NCBI RefSeq assembly: GCF_032884065.1
Contig: NC_088875.1
Coordinates: 45,364,519-45,428,518, forward strand
DNA: 64,000 bases
DNA from: Artemia franciscana
Lineage: Eukaryota; Arthropoda; Branchiopoda; Anostraca; Artemiidae
Direction of reading: 5' to 3'
The notes beneath the pieces were generated by a model that saw only the letters and a program-made list of their open reading frames with translations, made no database searches and was not told where the DNA came from. Positions 36,170-48,600 of the stretch are shown in pieces. Made by a program: the position numbers and the translations under genes. Position 1 is the first letter of the stretch. The number at the start of each line of letters is the position of its first letter.

Positions 36170-38033
36170 TAGCCTCAGAGGAAATCAGGGTATACTTATA
36201 AAAAACAAGAGCTAAGAGCCCATATGGCACTTGTGACGAGATCGGAAGAGCCAAGAGCTCATATGGTATGAACTCTAGCAAAATTCTAAGAATCAATAGA
36301 TTGCTTTAAAAGGAAAATCAGAGGCTTAATGCCGGTCGGGATTTAAAATAACAGCTCTGAGTCATGACGTCCTTCTAAATATCAAAGTTCATTAAGATCC
36401 GATCGCCCACTCGCAAGTTAAAAAATACCTCAATTTGTCTAATTTTTCTTCTCCTTTCAGCCCCCAGATGTTCGAATGGGGGAAAATGACTTTATCAAGT
36501 CAATTCGTACAGCTCCCTGACACGCCTACCAATTTCCATCGTCCTAGCACGTCCAGAAGCACCAAACTCGCCAAAGCACTGAATCCCGCCACATAACCCC
36601 CCAAAGAGAGTGGATCCAGTCCGGTTACGTCAGTCACGTACCTACGACATTTATAAGCATTTTCCAAGATTTCTGGTTTCCCCCTCCAGCTCCCCCGAAT
36701 GTCAACAGATCTGATCGGGATTTGAAATAAGAGCTCTGAGACATGAGTTCCTTCTAAATATCAAATTTCATTAAGATCTGGTCACCCTTTCTTAAGTTAA
36801 AAATACCTCAATTTTTCTAATTTTTCCAAATTAACAACCCCAAGCTCCCCCAAAGAGAACGGATCCGTACCAATTATGTCAATATCGTATCTATAACTTG
36901 TGCTTATTCTTCCGATCAAGTTTCATCCCAATATCTCCACTCTAGGCGTTTTCCAAGATTTCTGTTCCCCCCTCCAGCCCTCTATGTCCCCGAATCCGAT
37001 TCGAATTGTAAATGGAGCATCTGAGATATAAGATTCTTCTATATATCAAGTTTCATTGACATCCTATCACCCGTTCGTAAGTTACAAATACCTCATTTTA
37101 TCTAATTTTTCCAGATTACCCCCCCCCCCATCCCAACTCGACCAAAGAGAGCGGATCCGTTCCGGTTATGTCAGTCACCTATCTTGGACTTGTGCTTATT
37201 CTTTCCACCAAGTTTTATCCTGATCTCTACACTTTAAGCGTTTTCCTAGATTTTCGCCCCCCCCCCCTTCCTAATGACACTGGACCCAGTCGGGATAAAA
37301 AATAAAAGATATGAGTTTCGAGGTTGTTCTAAATATGAAATTTCATTAAGATACTATCACTCTTTCGCAAGTTAAAAATACCTCATTTTTTCAATTTTTT
37401 TAGAATTAACCCTCCCTCCCCCCAAAGAGAGCAGATCCGTTCCAGTTATGTCAATCCCATATCTAGGACTTGTGCTTGTTTTTCCCCATCAAGTTTCATC
37501 CCGATCCCTCCACTCTAAGCATTTTCCAAGATTTTAGGTTCCATCACCCCCCAACTTCCCCTTCACCGGATAAGGTCGAGATTTAATATAGGAGCTCTGA
37601 GACATGATATCCTTCCAAACATCAAATTTCATTAAGATCCGATCACTCCTTCGTAAGTTAAAAATACCTCATTTTCTAATTTGTTCAGAATTAACCCTCC
37701 CCCAAAGAGAGCGGATCCATTCCGGTTATGTCAATCACGTATCTACGACTTGTGCTTATTTTTCCCACCAAGTTTCATCCCGATCCCTCCACTCTAAGCA
37801 TTTTCCAAGATTTTAGGTTCTCCCCTCAATTCCCCCAATGTCACCGGATCCAGTCGGGATTAAAAATAAGAACTCTGAGACACGATATCCTTCTAAACTT
37901 CAAATTTCATTAAGATCCAATCACTCCTTCGCAAGTTAAAAAAAGCCTAATTTTTTTCTAATTTTCCAAGTTTCATCGTCCTAGCTTGCCTGGAAGTGCA
38001 TGAAGTAGCGAAACCAGGACAGACAGACAGACC
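36170..38033. repeat. Degenerate satellite of about 280-380 bp units ending at the gap
   Basis: Six units are marked by TTTCATTAAGATCCGATC-like cores at about 36392, 36770, 37050, 37350, 37628 and 37910. Each is followed by AAGTTAAAAATACCTCA, a C-rich run, GAGAGCGGATCCGTTCCGGT and a TTTTCCAAGATTT block. The last unit changes to GTTTCATCGTCCTAGCTTGC and then (GACA)n at 38016-38033, where the assembly breaks. The same (GACA)n end followed by a different stretch is seen at 57770-57790. Confidence 0.85.
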
Positions 38034-38110
38034 NNNNNNNNNNNNNNNNNNNNNNNNNNNNNNNNNNNNNNNNNNNNNNNNNNNNNNNNNNNNNNNNNNN
38101 NNNNNNNNNN
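38034..38110. other. Assembly gap, 77 N
   Basis: 77 consecutive N. The left side ends in a (GACA)n microsatellite after a satellite array. The right side starts with the first base of the right inverted-repeat arm (CGAATTATGAGCATG). Frames drawn through the N run are meaningless. Confidence 1.
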
Positions 38111-38399
38111 CGAATTATGAGCATGTAGATTGTCGAAACTATAACAAAGGAATTTCTCAAGAACGGCATACATGACTAAGTTAGTTCTTTCAGGGTAAAT
38201 TGTGGCAGGTTCTGAACTAGCCAGAGGGCACTATGTATATACTATTAACATTACTTCTATGGTTACTGTACCTAATGACCATAAGGGTATTAAGAGGAAA
38301 CTTTTTGGGAATAGTTAGAGGAAATGTCACTGAGTTTATAGGGTGTTAACTTTGCATCGCTGAGTATTACAGAGCATCTGTGTTACCATAATAGCTCTC

Positions 38400-41300
38400 A
38401 TTGATAATTTTGTGTTTTTTAGCATATGTTGCAAAACAAGCTAAAGTTATAAGGATGGAAATGCTTTTTTTCCTTCAGTTATTTTTGCCAATTAAATTTA
38501 TTAGCTTTTTTGAATGATCATTCTTTCACTTTTCTCATTTTTGAGAATAAGAATTTTGAGAATATTTTCCTTTTATGTAATGCCCTTTCGGAACATTTTG
38601 CAGCTGTTGGGGCTCGATTTTCTCGTACTATAGTAGCTTCTGATAATGATCCTCCGCTTGAGACTTTTATGGGTACTTCTGTCGATATATCAACGTATCT
38701 AAGACCTGCCACTCATGATGAAATTCGTAAGATTATCTTTGAGATGAAAATTTCTTTGGCTGGGAGTGATTCCATTAACCTTCTTGTTTTAAAAACCGCG
38801 TATCCAAGCGTTTTATATATATTTACGTCCCTTATTAATGCTTGTTTTAAGCAAGGGAAGTTCCCCAATTGTCTTAAAATCGCAAGGATAACTCCTTTGT
38901 TTAAGGGTGGTAACAAGAATGATTTGGAAAATTATAGACCAATTTCATTATTACCTGTTATTTCACGAGTTTTAGAAAAATGTGTTAATATTAGAATTTA
39001 TGAGCATTTGGAACGTTAGTAACTTCTACATCCAAATCAGTTTGGTTTCAGGAAGGGTAGAACAACAGAAATGGCGATTTGATTTATTACTACTATAACT
39101 AATGTTGCTCTTGATAAAAAGCATAGGGTAGCTGGTACATTTTTGGACTTAATTAAGGTGTTTGACACTGTTGACCATCGAATATTATTAAAAAAATGTG
39201 AATTTTATGGATTCAGGGGTGCTACATTGGGTTTGCTTTGCAGTTATCTTCATAATAGACAACAGTATGTCAATTTACATGGAATTTTGTCTAGTAAAAA
39301 TGTTGTTAATTGGAGGGTTCCCCAAGGATCCATACTGGATTCGACTCTGTTTTTAATTTTTATTAATGATCTGCCGCATGTTGTGAAAGCTCTGCCCAGA
39401 ATTGACGACTTTGTTGACAACTGTCCGATTAAGACCCAGGTTATTCTGCCCTTATTTGCTGATGATACAACCTGGTGTGTGTTGCCCCTACGGAACAACT
39501 GCTCATGTCAACGATAAATGCTGCAATAAGCAAGATAAGTACATGGCTTAAAATAAACCGCATTGACCTGAGTATAGATCAGTCAAATTTTGTTATTTTC
39601 TCTCGATCTCCGAATTTTTACCCTTGGTTTACGGAAATGGTTTTGGAGCGGGGAATTATTAAACGAACAAGGTTCACCAAATACCTCGGAATCAACGTTG
39701 ATGAAAAACTATCATTTAAAGATCATGTGAAGTCAGTTTCGAAAATATTGTCACGTAACTTAGGTATCATGCGCAAATTAAAACATATTTTCCCCCCAAA
39801 TGTTCTACGATTGTGATACTTTTCCCTGATTTACCCTTACATTTTGAATTGCTCGTCGATTTGGTACTTTCCCTTCGATAGTTCATCCAATCCGTGTGAT
39901 CCAGAATAATGCTATCCGAGTTTTGTGGTGTTGGGAACCAGGAGTCTTTGAGGTCTATGTATAGAGATTTAAATATAATGCCTTCAGCTGGATTACGTGA
40001 TTCTTATACGTTGATTTTTATATATAAGTATTACAGTGAGAGCCTTCCTGATTTTTTTACAGGAATATTTTGTGAGAGGTCTGATGTTCACCACCACATT
40101 ACTGGGATACGAGGTAATACTGAGGTTCCTTGATTAGTTTCAACCAGGTCTTCTTTTTCACTTATTTACAGAGCTTCAAAGCTTTGGAATAAATTGAGTA
40201 TAGATATCAAGGAAATACGTAGCTTTGGCCAGTCTCATTTACGTGTGGAGTTGCTTGGTAGGTATACTTTTGAAACAGATTAAATAAAAAAAAATTTCCA
40301 TAGGTTATTCATTTGTACTATTTATGTATTTTTTTTGTTATTTTTTGTTGTTTCGGGGTCACACAAGATAATGCATTGTTTATGTTTCTTTTTTATTGGT
40401 GTTGATTTCGGTCTATGGTCTCATTCTCCATATTTTTCTCACTCTCCATATTCTCTCTTTATTTTCCTTGAATTTAGCACAGCCTCGCAAGCTTCGCTTA
40501 TGTCGTGCTATTAAATAAAAAAAACTAGTTTTTTTAACTGAAAGTAAGGAGCGACATTAAAACTTAAAATGAACAGAAATTACCCCGTATATGAAAGGGG
40601 CTGCTCCTTCTTCAACGCCCTGCTCTTTCCGCTAAAGTTTGACTCTTTCTCTCAACTCTACTTTTTGAAAACAGTAAAAACTTTAGCGTAAAGAGCAGGG
40701 CGTTGAAGAAGGAGCAGCCCCTTTCATATACGGGGTAATTTCTGTTCGTTTTAAGTTTTAATGTTGCTCCTTACTTTCAGTTAAAAAAACTTGTTTTTTT
40801 TATTTAATTTCTGAACGTTTTTTAGTTAATCCATGTTTTGATTTCGGCTCTCCGCAGATGAATAATTAAAGCGAAATTTGCATATTCATTTATTTGGCTA
40901 AATGGCTTTCCCTTAGTTTTGATGGAATGATTTTGCGAAAAAAGGAGGGGAAGGAGGCCCAGTTGCTCTCCAATTTTTTGGGTACTTAAAAAGGCAATTA
41001 GAACTTTTAGTTTTTACTAACGTTTTCATTAGTAAAAGATATACGTAACTTACGAATTAGCTTACGTAACAAACTTCTATGTTCGTATGTTTTTATTACG
41101 TATATGAGAAGGTTCGCCCACTCGTCAATACCTCGTCAATAACTCTTTGCATTAAAGCTTAAATTTTATCCCCTGAATCACAAAGGCCGTAGAATAAATA
41201 GTTGAAATTACTAAAAATCCTTTAGCGTAAAGAGTGACGTATTAGGAGGAGGTGAACCCCTTATATGCGTAATATTTTTTGTTCGTTTTAATTTTTAATG

Positions 41301-42275
41301 CTACTCCATACTTCCAGTTGAAACAACTTTTTCATATTTATTTTCTCATTGTTTTTTTAAATAATGCTAGAAAATGCTGCGCCCCCTTTATGGAAATCTT
41401 CTTCCCCCATGACAAATTCCTCCATGGAAAACTTCCCCCACATATCCCCCTATTCTCAACCCCCCTCTCCCAACCAAAAAATCCCCCTGAAAACGTCTCT
41501 ACATTTCCCAATAACCATTAATATGTGCAAACACTGGTCAAATTTTGTAACTTGCAGCCCCTCCCACGGGGACTGTAGGGGAGTAAGTCGTCCCAAAGAC
41601 ATAGTTATAAGGTTTTTCGACTATGCTAAATAAAGTGGCTATCTCAGAATTTTGATCCGACTACTTTGGGAAAACTGAGGGTGGGAGGGGGCCTAGGTGC
41701 CCTCTGATTTTTTTGGTCACTTAAAAAGGGCACTAGAACTTTTCATTTCCGTTTGAATGAGCCCTCTCGCAAAATTCTAGGACCACTGGGTCGATACGAT
41801 CACCCCTGGGAAAAAAAAACAAAAAAAACAAACAAATTAACACGCATCCATGATTTGTCTTCTGGCAAAAAATACAAAATTCCACATTTTTGTAGATAGG
41901 ATCTTGGAACTTGTACAATAGGGTTCTCTGATACGCTGAAACTGATGGTGTGATTTTCATTAAGATTCTATGACTTTTAGGGGGTGTTTCACCCTATTTT
42001 CTAAAATAGGGCAAATTTTCTCAGGCTCGTAACTTTTGATGGGTAAGTCTAAACTTGATGAAACTTATATATTTAAAATCAGCATTAAAATGCGGTTCTT
42101 TTGATGTTACTATTGGTATCAAAATTCCGTTTTATAGAGTTTTGGTTACTATTGAGCCGGGTCGCTCTTTACTACAGTTCGTTACCACGAACTGTTTGAT
42201 TGATTAAGAAATGTTTATTTCTAATAAAATTGTTCTACTACTACTTTTGAAAATTAAGAAATGGTAAGAGAGGCT
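38400..42275 (+). pseudogene. Jockey/CR1-like LINE, right-arm copy, split by an HHE
   Basis: Mirror of 23130-25274. RT motifs are ENYRPISLLP near 38930, FDTVDH near 39158-39178, VPQGSIL near 39318-39338 and FADDT near 39458-39472. Breaks include a TAG after HLER (39016-39018), the TGA after EMAI shared with the left copy, and a 1-base deletion just after FADDT (TTGG to TGG near 39474). The 3' UTR is interrupted by HHE 40511-42199 and resumes at 42200. Stops shared by both arms show that the LINE was dead before the arms separated. Confidence 0.85.
40511..42199 (-). mobile_element. HHE copy, full length, present only in the right arm
   Basis: Starts TTAAATAAAAAAAACTAG and ends CTGTTTGA; 1689 bp. 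Hairpin arms are at about 40511-40642 and 40680-40808, sharing the variant GGGGCTGCTCCTTCTTCAAC. The left arm has the empty site between 23179 and 23180. The sequences read gtgctA^TTGATTAAG with no duplication of target bases. It interrupts the 3' UTR of the LINE. Confidence 0.92.
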
Positions 42276-43108
42276 ATCGATTGAAGAGCTTTCTCTAGTA
42301 GCAGTGTGTCTTTTATTACGTGAAAGGTGTTTTTTTTCTTTTTTGTATATTGTTTATTTTTGTGTGTGATGGTTTGAAGTGTGTCCAGCTCAGCTGCTTT
42401 TCAAGTATCAGTTTTGTTCAAATTTCCCTGAAATAAGAATGCTAAGACTGTTTTCAAATTTCTTAACTTTAATTATCGTATTTTAATGTAGGTTTCGTTT
42501 TTATTTTCATTTGCTGTTTTTCCTAGGACGGGCCTTGGATAAATGGTCGAAGCATTCACTTATTGATAGTTCTACTCTTATGGAAATTTCCTGTTGTTAT
42601 AGTTGTTTTTTGCTTATGATGGAAAGGCAGTGTGCTGTTCGTCACCAGAGGCGCCACTTGGGCCAAATTCTGAGTTGGGCGAGGACTTTCCCCGCCCTCT
42701 GGCGATTCACTTCGTGTTGCGTAATAAAAAGTATGGATTTTGGCAGCACACCGATCGAATGTTCCAAGTAAAAATTTTATTTTCAGAACCCGTGTAGGCT
42801 ATTGCTCGGAAGTGAACTGTAGCCAAATGTGGAATTCAGTCACACTGACCTCTAAGATTAGCTATAACAGTGAAGATTACAATCAGCGAGGTAACGTGAA
42901 ACTTAAACGGAAAGCGGAAATTTCAACTAGACTACAGGCTGGCCTCCCTCAGCGAGAAGATTTCTTATTTAAGCAAACAATACGTCAGTGAAAGTGATCT
43001 TCGTTATTGTTCTGATGGTTGTAACCAAAATCTCGGCTTACCTTCAATAGAAATTTTCCAGATCAAATACACTTACAAAACGGAAAAACATAACAAGAGC
43101 AAAAAAAT
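42276..43108. other. Arm sequence between LINE and hAT relics
   Basis: Mirror of 22271-23129. Overlapping frames at 42511-42991 have no known relative. See the note on the conserved ISYNSEDYNQRG frame at 22429. Confidence 0.35.
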
Positions 43109-44089
43109 TTTCTTCGTCGAAGTACCTAAGAAGAATGATATGGTACTCTTTGTCGAGTTGCCATTCGTTTCATCGACAAGCACGGAAAAGCATTTGCCGC
43201 TTTGTACTTTTTGCACAATCGTGCGTTAAAGCCTGGAACCGATCACCGAACTAAGATCGCTCTGGTGTTGATGGGATGTTTAATGACCAAACTATCATCT
43301 CTACAGCTTGTTGAAAAGCGTTGAAGAGTATAATCTGGGAGAAGAATAGAGGTATCGACGAAATCTTCCTTGTTTGTTGGAGATTCTGTTTCGTCTTGTC
43401 TCCTAAAGGCAGTGCCGAGTCGCCCCAATAGAGATATTACTTTTAATAAGGCCTTTACATGCTCTATGTTCTCCTTGATTTCCTTGTTTCTGTCTTTCAT
43501 TAAAACAGATGCGATTGGTTGCATCTCTTTGGTGTGTATGGCTTAGAACTTTTTCCGTGAAACGGCACTGTCTTTGTGGCGGTCAAATATTCTCTTCGGA
43601 AACGTTAGAGACGTCTTTCCATCTTCTGATGGCAACATCTATGAAAGGTTTAAATCTGTACCTCTGTCGGAGAAGAGTAGACGTGCCGCCAAAGTATCTG
43701 TAGCAGAAGAAGTAAACAGAATCATCCTGGACGAAGTACTCCAGCCATGGGTGCTTTTCATAATATGAAGCATTGAATGACCGTTTTGGCTTACCGTTTG
43801 CTTTCAGTTACGCATGGTATTTTACTAGCTTCATTTGGGATGGTTGATCCAAAGACGCCAAAAAATGTCCGTAGGGCCGCTGGACCGGTGAGGCTCTTCA
43901 TCTTGAGGTGTATCTCGCCGAAACTGAGGCTCCGACAGACCTGCGACAGGCATAGTGGTTCCTCGGGATGTCTCGTTTCCTGCTTGCTCGATCTGATAGA
44001 CAGTTACTTCATTCAAAGGAGATGAAACATTGGCAATTGTTTGTTGAGATGCCGAATTACACACTTGAAAGAAAGTATGCACATTTGTC
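43109..44089 (-). pseudogene. hAT-superfamily transposase relic, right arm
   Basis: Mirror of 21290-22270 with the same motifs in broken frames: PTDIFWRLWINHPK, a TTF-type block, IKENIEHVKALLKV with FRRQDETESPTNKEDFVD, and a VDE-like block near 43150-43200. It is inactive, with no terminal repeats identified. Confidence 0.68.
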
Positions 44090-44714
44090 TGACTTCTAAC
44101 CAGTGTGACACCCTTACTAGTTTAGCCTTTTTTTTTCAAATCCAATTTCGGTGTTTTTCTGAGTTCTAGGGGATATACTGGAGAGTGATGATGTTGAAAG
44201 CAGTGAGATTGGTATCACCGTCTTTGTATAGCCTTACCTTGCGTTCACACAGCCGACACGATATCGTCGCTGTCGTCTTATCATAGTTTTATAATTGGCA
44301 AACTGTTCACGAAGTTCAAAATCTCTCAAGCCACTTTCCCAATATAGGCACTTTAATAGTCATAACTTATGCGGTAGGAAGCACTTTAGACAGTTACTAT
44401 GTGAGTTAGGGTCCATTCAGACACAAAAAAAAATTAATGCCCGGAATCCTGGTCTAGAGCTTTGTGAATTGTGTTCAGATGCTAGAAGCAAGAGATTTCC
44501 AGCCATTTTCTTGGTCAGTTCTCTGACACGGAGCCAACGGAATCTTTGGAAAAATGGAAGCGATTCTCTGGTCATGAAAATGGTGACTTTCACGTCTCCA
44601 GACCAGGATTTTGGGCCGGAATGCCTTAGCATCTGAAAGGGCACTTAGATCTGGTTAATGGGTAATTATGTTTTCGGAAAGAAACAGAACATAATTTACA
44701 AAATGGAATAAGGA
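44090..44714. other. Arm sequence beside the hAT relic
   Basis: Mirror of 20681-21289. The 113-codon frame 44295-44636 is not preserved in the left arm. Confidence 0.35.
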
Positions 44715-45310
44715 TAACCGAAATTTCTTATAATCTCTCAATAAAAAGGTCCGGAAATTATGTCTTTGAGGATAACAACCCACCACCCAGACAACCCTCA
44801 GTGAAAGGGTTGTAAGCTATTCCTGGGGGCATGTAAGATTTTATCGAAAGATGGCTGTATAAACTTCGAAGGGGGCTTATTAGATTGGAAATCGGAAGTC
44901 CTAGTGCCCTTTTTAAGAGTCAAAGTGATCGGAGAGTTGCTACCCCCCTCGTCGTATTTTCCATCTAGTAGAAATTGCATCTAGTAGAACATGTATCTAG
45001 TAGAAATTTTGAGATAGCCATTTATTCAAAAGTAGTCCAAAGATCACATAAAAAGGCCTTTAGGGTTGACAACCCACCCCCTCCTCCCGGAGTCTGGGGG
45101 TAAGTGTTGTAAGGTATGGCCGAGGGGCATATACCGTAAGGCTCTTATGGAAGGGGTGGTTGTATGAGCTTCAGAGGAGCCTCGATGGATTGGAAACGTA
45201 TAGTTTTAGTTTCCTTTTAAGAGTCAAACGTGAAGGAGGGAAACTAGCCCCTCCCCTCCCTGATATCCTCTTTCCCCAAACATATTCGATCAAAATTGTG
45301 AGATAGCCAT
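44715..45310. repeat. Two tandem diverged HHE-related segments, right arm
   Basis: Mirror of 20091-20680. At 44963-45015 the right copy has a local triplication of CTAGTAGAA-type units that is absent from the left copy. Confidence 0.6.
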
Positions 45311-45566
45311 TTTATTACCAATAGTTCAAAGAACATATAACAACGTCTTCATGTGGACACAACCCCCTAGAGCTCAGGGGCAGGGGTAGTAAGTTATGCC
45401 CCGGACAAGACAAGGTTCTTATGAAACTTTACTAAAAAAAAACTTTTAATTTTTTCACTTATTTTACTTTAATAAATAAAGAATTATTAAAACTTTGGGG
45501 AATAAATATCAGTATATGTAAATTAAACTGACAACACACGGTCATTCGTTTTTTTTTTCGAATAAA

Positions 45567-45665
45567 GTATAAATTATTTTCTAGTCTTGTGAAGGCATGG
45601 GAGTTATCAGCCTTATTCATGTCAATTTTTGCTCGTTTTGAGCTTGACTCGGCTATACGTTTAAA
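45567..45665 (+). repeat. Short dispersed repeat, right-arm copy
   Basis: Mirror of 19740-19856 and similar to 1465-1560; ends GAGCTTGACTCGGCTATA. Confidence 0.55.
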
Positions 45666-45689
45666 ATATTTTAACTTCTTTAACTTTAA

Positions 45690-48600
45690 TTAATTGGAAA
45701 TTATCAAAAAATTAAAGAATATATATCAGTATAATATACGTTTGAAAATTAATGTTAATAAGACTAAGTCGCTATGGCTAGGAATAAGTGAAGATGAAAA
45801 GATTACGTTGGGTAACGAAAAGATTAACCGGGTGGACAGCTTCACTTGCCTCTGTAATATTATTAAATAAAAAAAACTAGTTTTTTTAACTGAAAGTAAG
45901 GAGCGACATTAAAACTTAAAACGAACAGAAATTACTCCGTATATGAAATGGGTTGTCCCCTCCGCAGTCCCACGCTCTTTACGCTAAAGTTTGACTCTTT
46001 GCCACAATTCTACTTTTTAAAACAATTAAAAACTTTAGCGTAAAGAGCGTGGGACTGCGGAGGGGACAACCCATTTCATATACGGAGTAATTTCTTTTCG
46101 TTTTAAGTTTTAATGTTGCTCCTTACTTTCAGTGAAAAAAACTAGTTTTTTTTATTTAATTTCTGAACGTTTTTGAATTAATGCATGTTTGATTTTGGCT
46201 CTCCGCACATAAATTATTGAAATGAAATTAGTATATTAATTTTTTTTGGCTAAATGGCTTTCTCTTAGTTTTGATCAGACGATTTTGAGAAATAAGGGGT
46301 GGGGAAGGAGGCCTAGCTGCCCTCCAATTTTTCGGTTACTTAAAAAGGCTACTAGAACTTTTAATATTCAACGAACGTTTTTATTAGTAAAAAATATACG
46401 TAACTTAAGAATTAACTTACGTAACAAACTTTTATATTCTTATATTTTTATTATGTGTACGAGGGGGTTTGTACCCTCGTTAATACCTCGCTCTTTACAC
46501 TAAATCGTAAGTTTTGTCCCAATTCTTTAAGAATGACCCCTGAATCAAAAAGGCCGGAGAATAAATAGTTGAAATCACTAAAAATATTTTAGCATAAAGA
46601 GCGAGGTATTTATCTCCTCCTAAATACCTCGCTCTTTATGCTAAAGTATTTTTGGAACCCCTCATATGCGTAATAATCTCTGTTCGTTTTAAATTTCAAT
46701 GCTATTCCTTACTTTCATTTGAAAAAAACGTTTTCATGTTTATTTTTTCATTGTTTTTTTTTTATAGTAATGCTAGAAAATCCTGCGCCCTTTTCATTGA
46801 ATTTTTCTTCCCCCATGACATATTCCTCAACGGAAAGATCCTCCCACAAAGCCCTCTCCCATCAACCCCACCCCCCAAACCAAAAAATCCCCATGAAAAC
46901 GTCTGTACACTTCCCAATAACCATTACTATATGTAAACACTGGTCAAAGTTTGTAACTTGCAGCCCCTCTCTCGAGGATTGTGGGGGAGTAAGTCATTCC
47001 CAAAGACATAGTTATTATGGTTTTCGACTATGCTGAACAAAATGGCTATCTTAAAATTTTAATCTGTTGACTTTTGGAAAAAAATGAGCATGGGAGGGGG
47101 CCTATTTGCCCTCCAATTTTTTGGTCACTTAAAAAGGGCACTAGAACTTTTCATTTCCGTTAGAATGAGCCCTCTCGCGAAATTCTAGGACCACTTTGTC
47201 GATAAGATGACCCCTGGGAAAAAAAAACAAAAAAAAAAAACAAACAAACAAATAAACACGCACCCGTGATTTGTCTTCTGGCAAAAAATACAAAATTCCA
47301 CATTTTTTAGATAGGAGCTTGAAATTTTTGCTATAGAGTTCTCTGATATACCGAATGCGATAGTGTGATTTTCGTTAAGATTCTATGACTTTTAGGGGAT
47401 GTTTCCCCCTTTTTTCCAAAATAGGGCAAATTTTCTCAGGCTCGTAACTTTTGATGACAAAGACTAAATTAATTGAAACTTATATATTTAGAATCAGCGT
47501 AAAAATTCGATTCTTTTGATGTATCTTTTAGCATCAAAATTCCGTTTTTTAGAGTTTCGTTTACTATTGAGCCGGGTCGCCCCTTACTACAGTTCCTTAC
47601 CACGAACTGTTTGAAAAGAAAATAATTCGGTATTTCGGGGCTTCTGACATTATTACTCCTTTGCGGAAGTTAGGCTCAAAATTGAAAAAGGATTATATTT
47701 TTTCTCTGGGCCCCCTCCACCTCTTAGTTCGTTTATTTTCCCGTTAGTTTTCACCTGTTTTCGCTTTATAGTTGTGTTATCTCTTAGCAGCTCTTTCGTT
47801 AGTTGAGTTATGGTTGTGGTATATATGTGTTTTATCGCCGTATAGTTGTGTTATTTTCAAATTATACTCCATAATAGAGAGGCTCCGAACACCCAGCATT
47901 GTATATTAAGCTCTTAATTTAACGTTTTTTTCTAACCTGACCAGATTCGTCCTGCGCCCTTTTCATTGAATTTTTTCCCCCATGGCATATTTCTCCAAGG
48001 AAAGATCCTCCCACATAGCCCCCTCCCTCAACCCTACCCCCAAAACCAAAAAAATCCCCCTGAAAACGTCTGTACACTTCCCAATAACCATTATTATATG
48101 TAAACACTGGTTGAAGTTTGTAACTTGCAACCCCTCCCCCAGGGACTGTGGGGGAGTAAGTCATCCCCAAAAACATAGTTAATATGATTTTCTACTATAC
48201 TAAACAAAATGGCTATCTCAAAATTTTGATCCGTTGACTTTGGGAAAAAAATGAGCGTGGGAGGGGGCCTAGATGCCCTCCAATTTTTTTGGTCACTTAA
48301 AAAGGGCACTAGAACTTTTCATTTCCGTTAGAATGAGCCCTCTTGCGACATTATAGGACCACTTGGTCGATACGATGACCCCTGGGAAAAAAAAAAAAAA
48401 AAAAAAATAATAAACACGCACCCGTGATTTGTCTTCTGGCAAAAAATGCAAAATTCCACATTTTTGTAGATAGGAGCTTGAAACTTCTACAGTAGGGTTC
48501 TCTGATACGCTGAATCTGATGGTGTCATTTTCGTTAAGATCCTACGACTTTTAGGGGGTGTTTCCCCCTATTTTCCTAAATAAGGCAAATTTTCTCAGGC

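Noticed and set aside
37973-38173. Frames spanning the N gap
   Set aside because: They include undefined bases.
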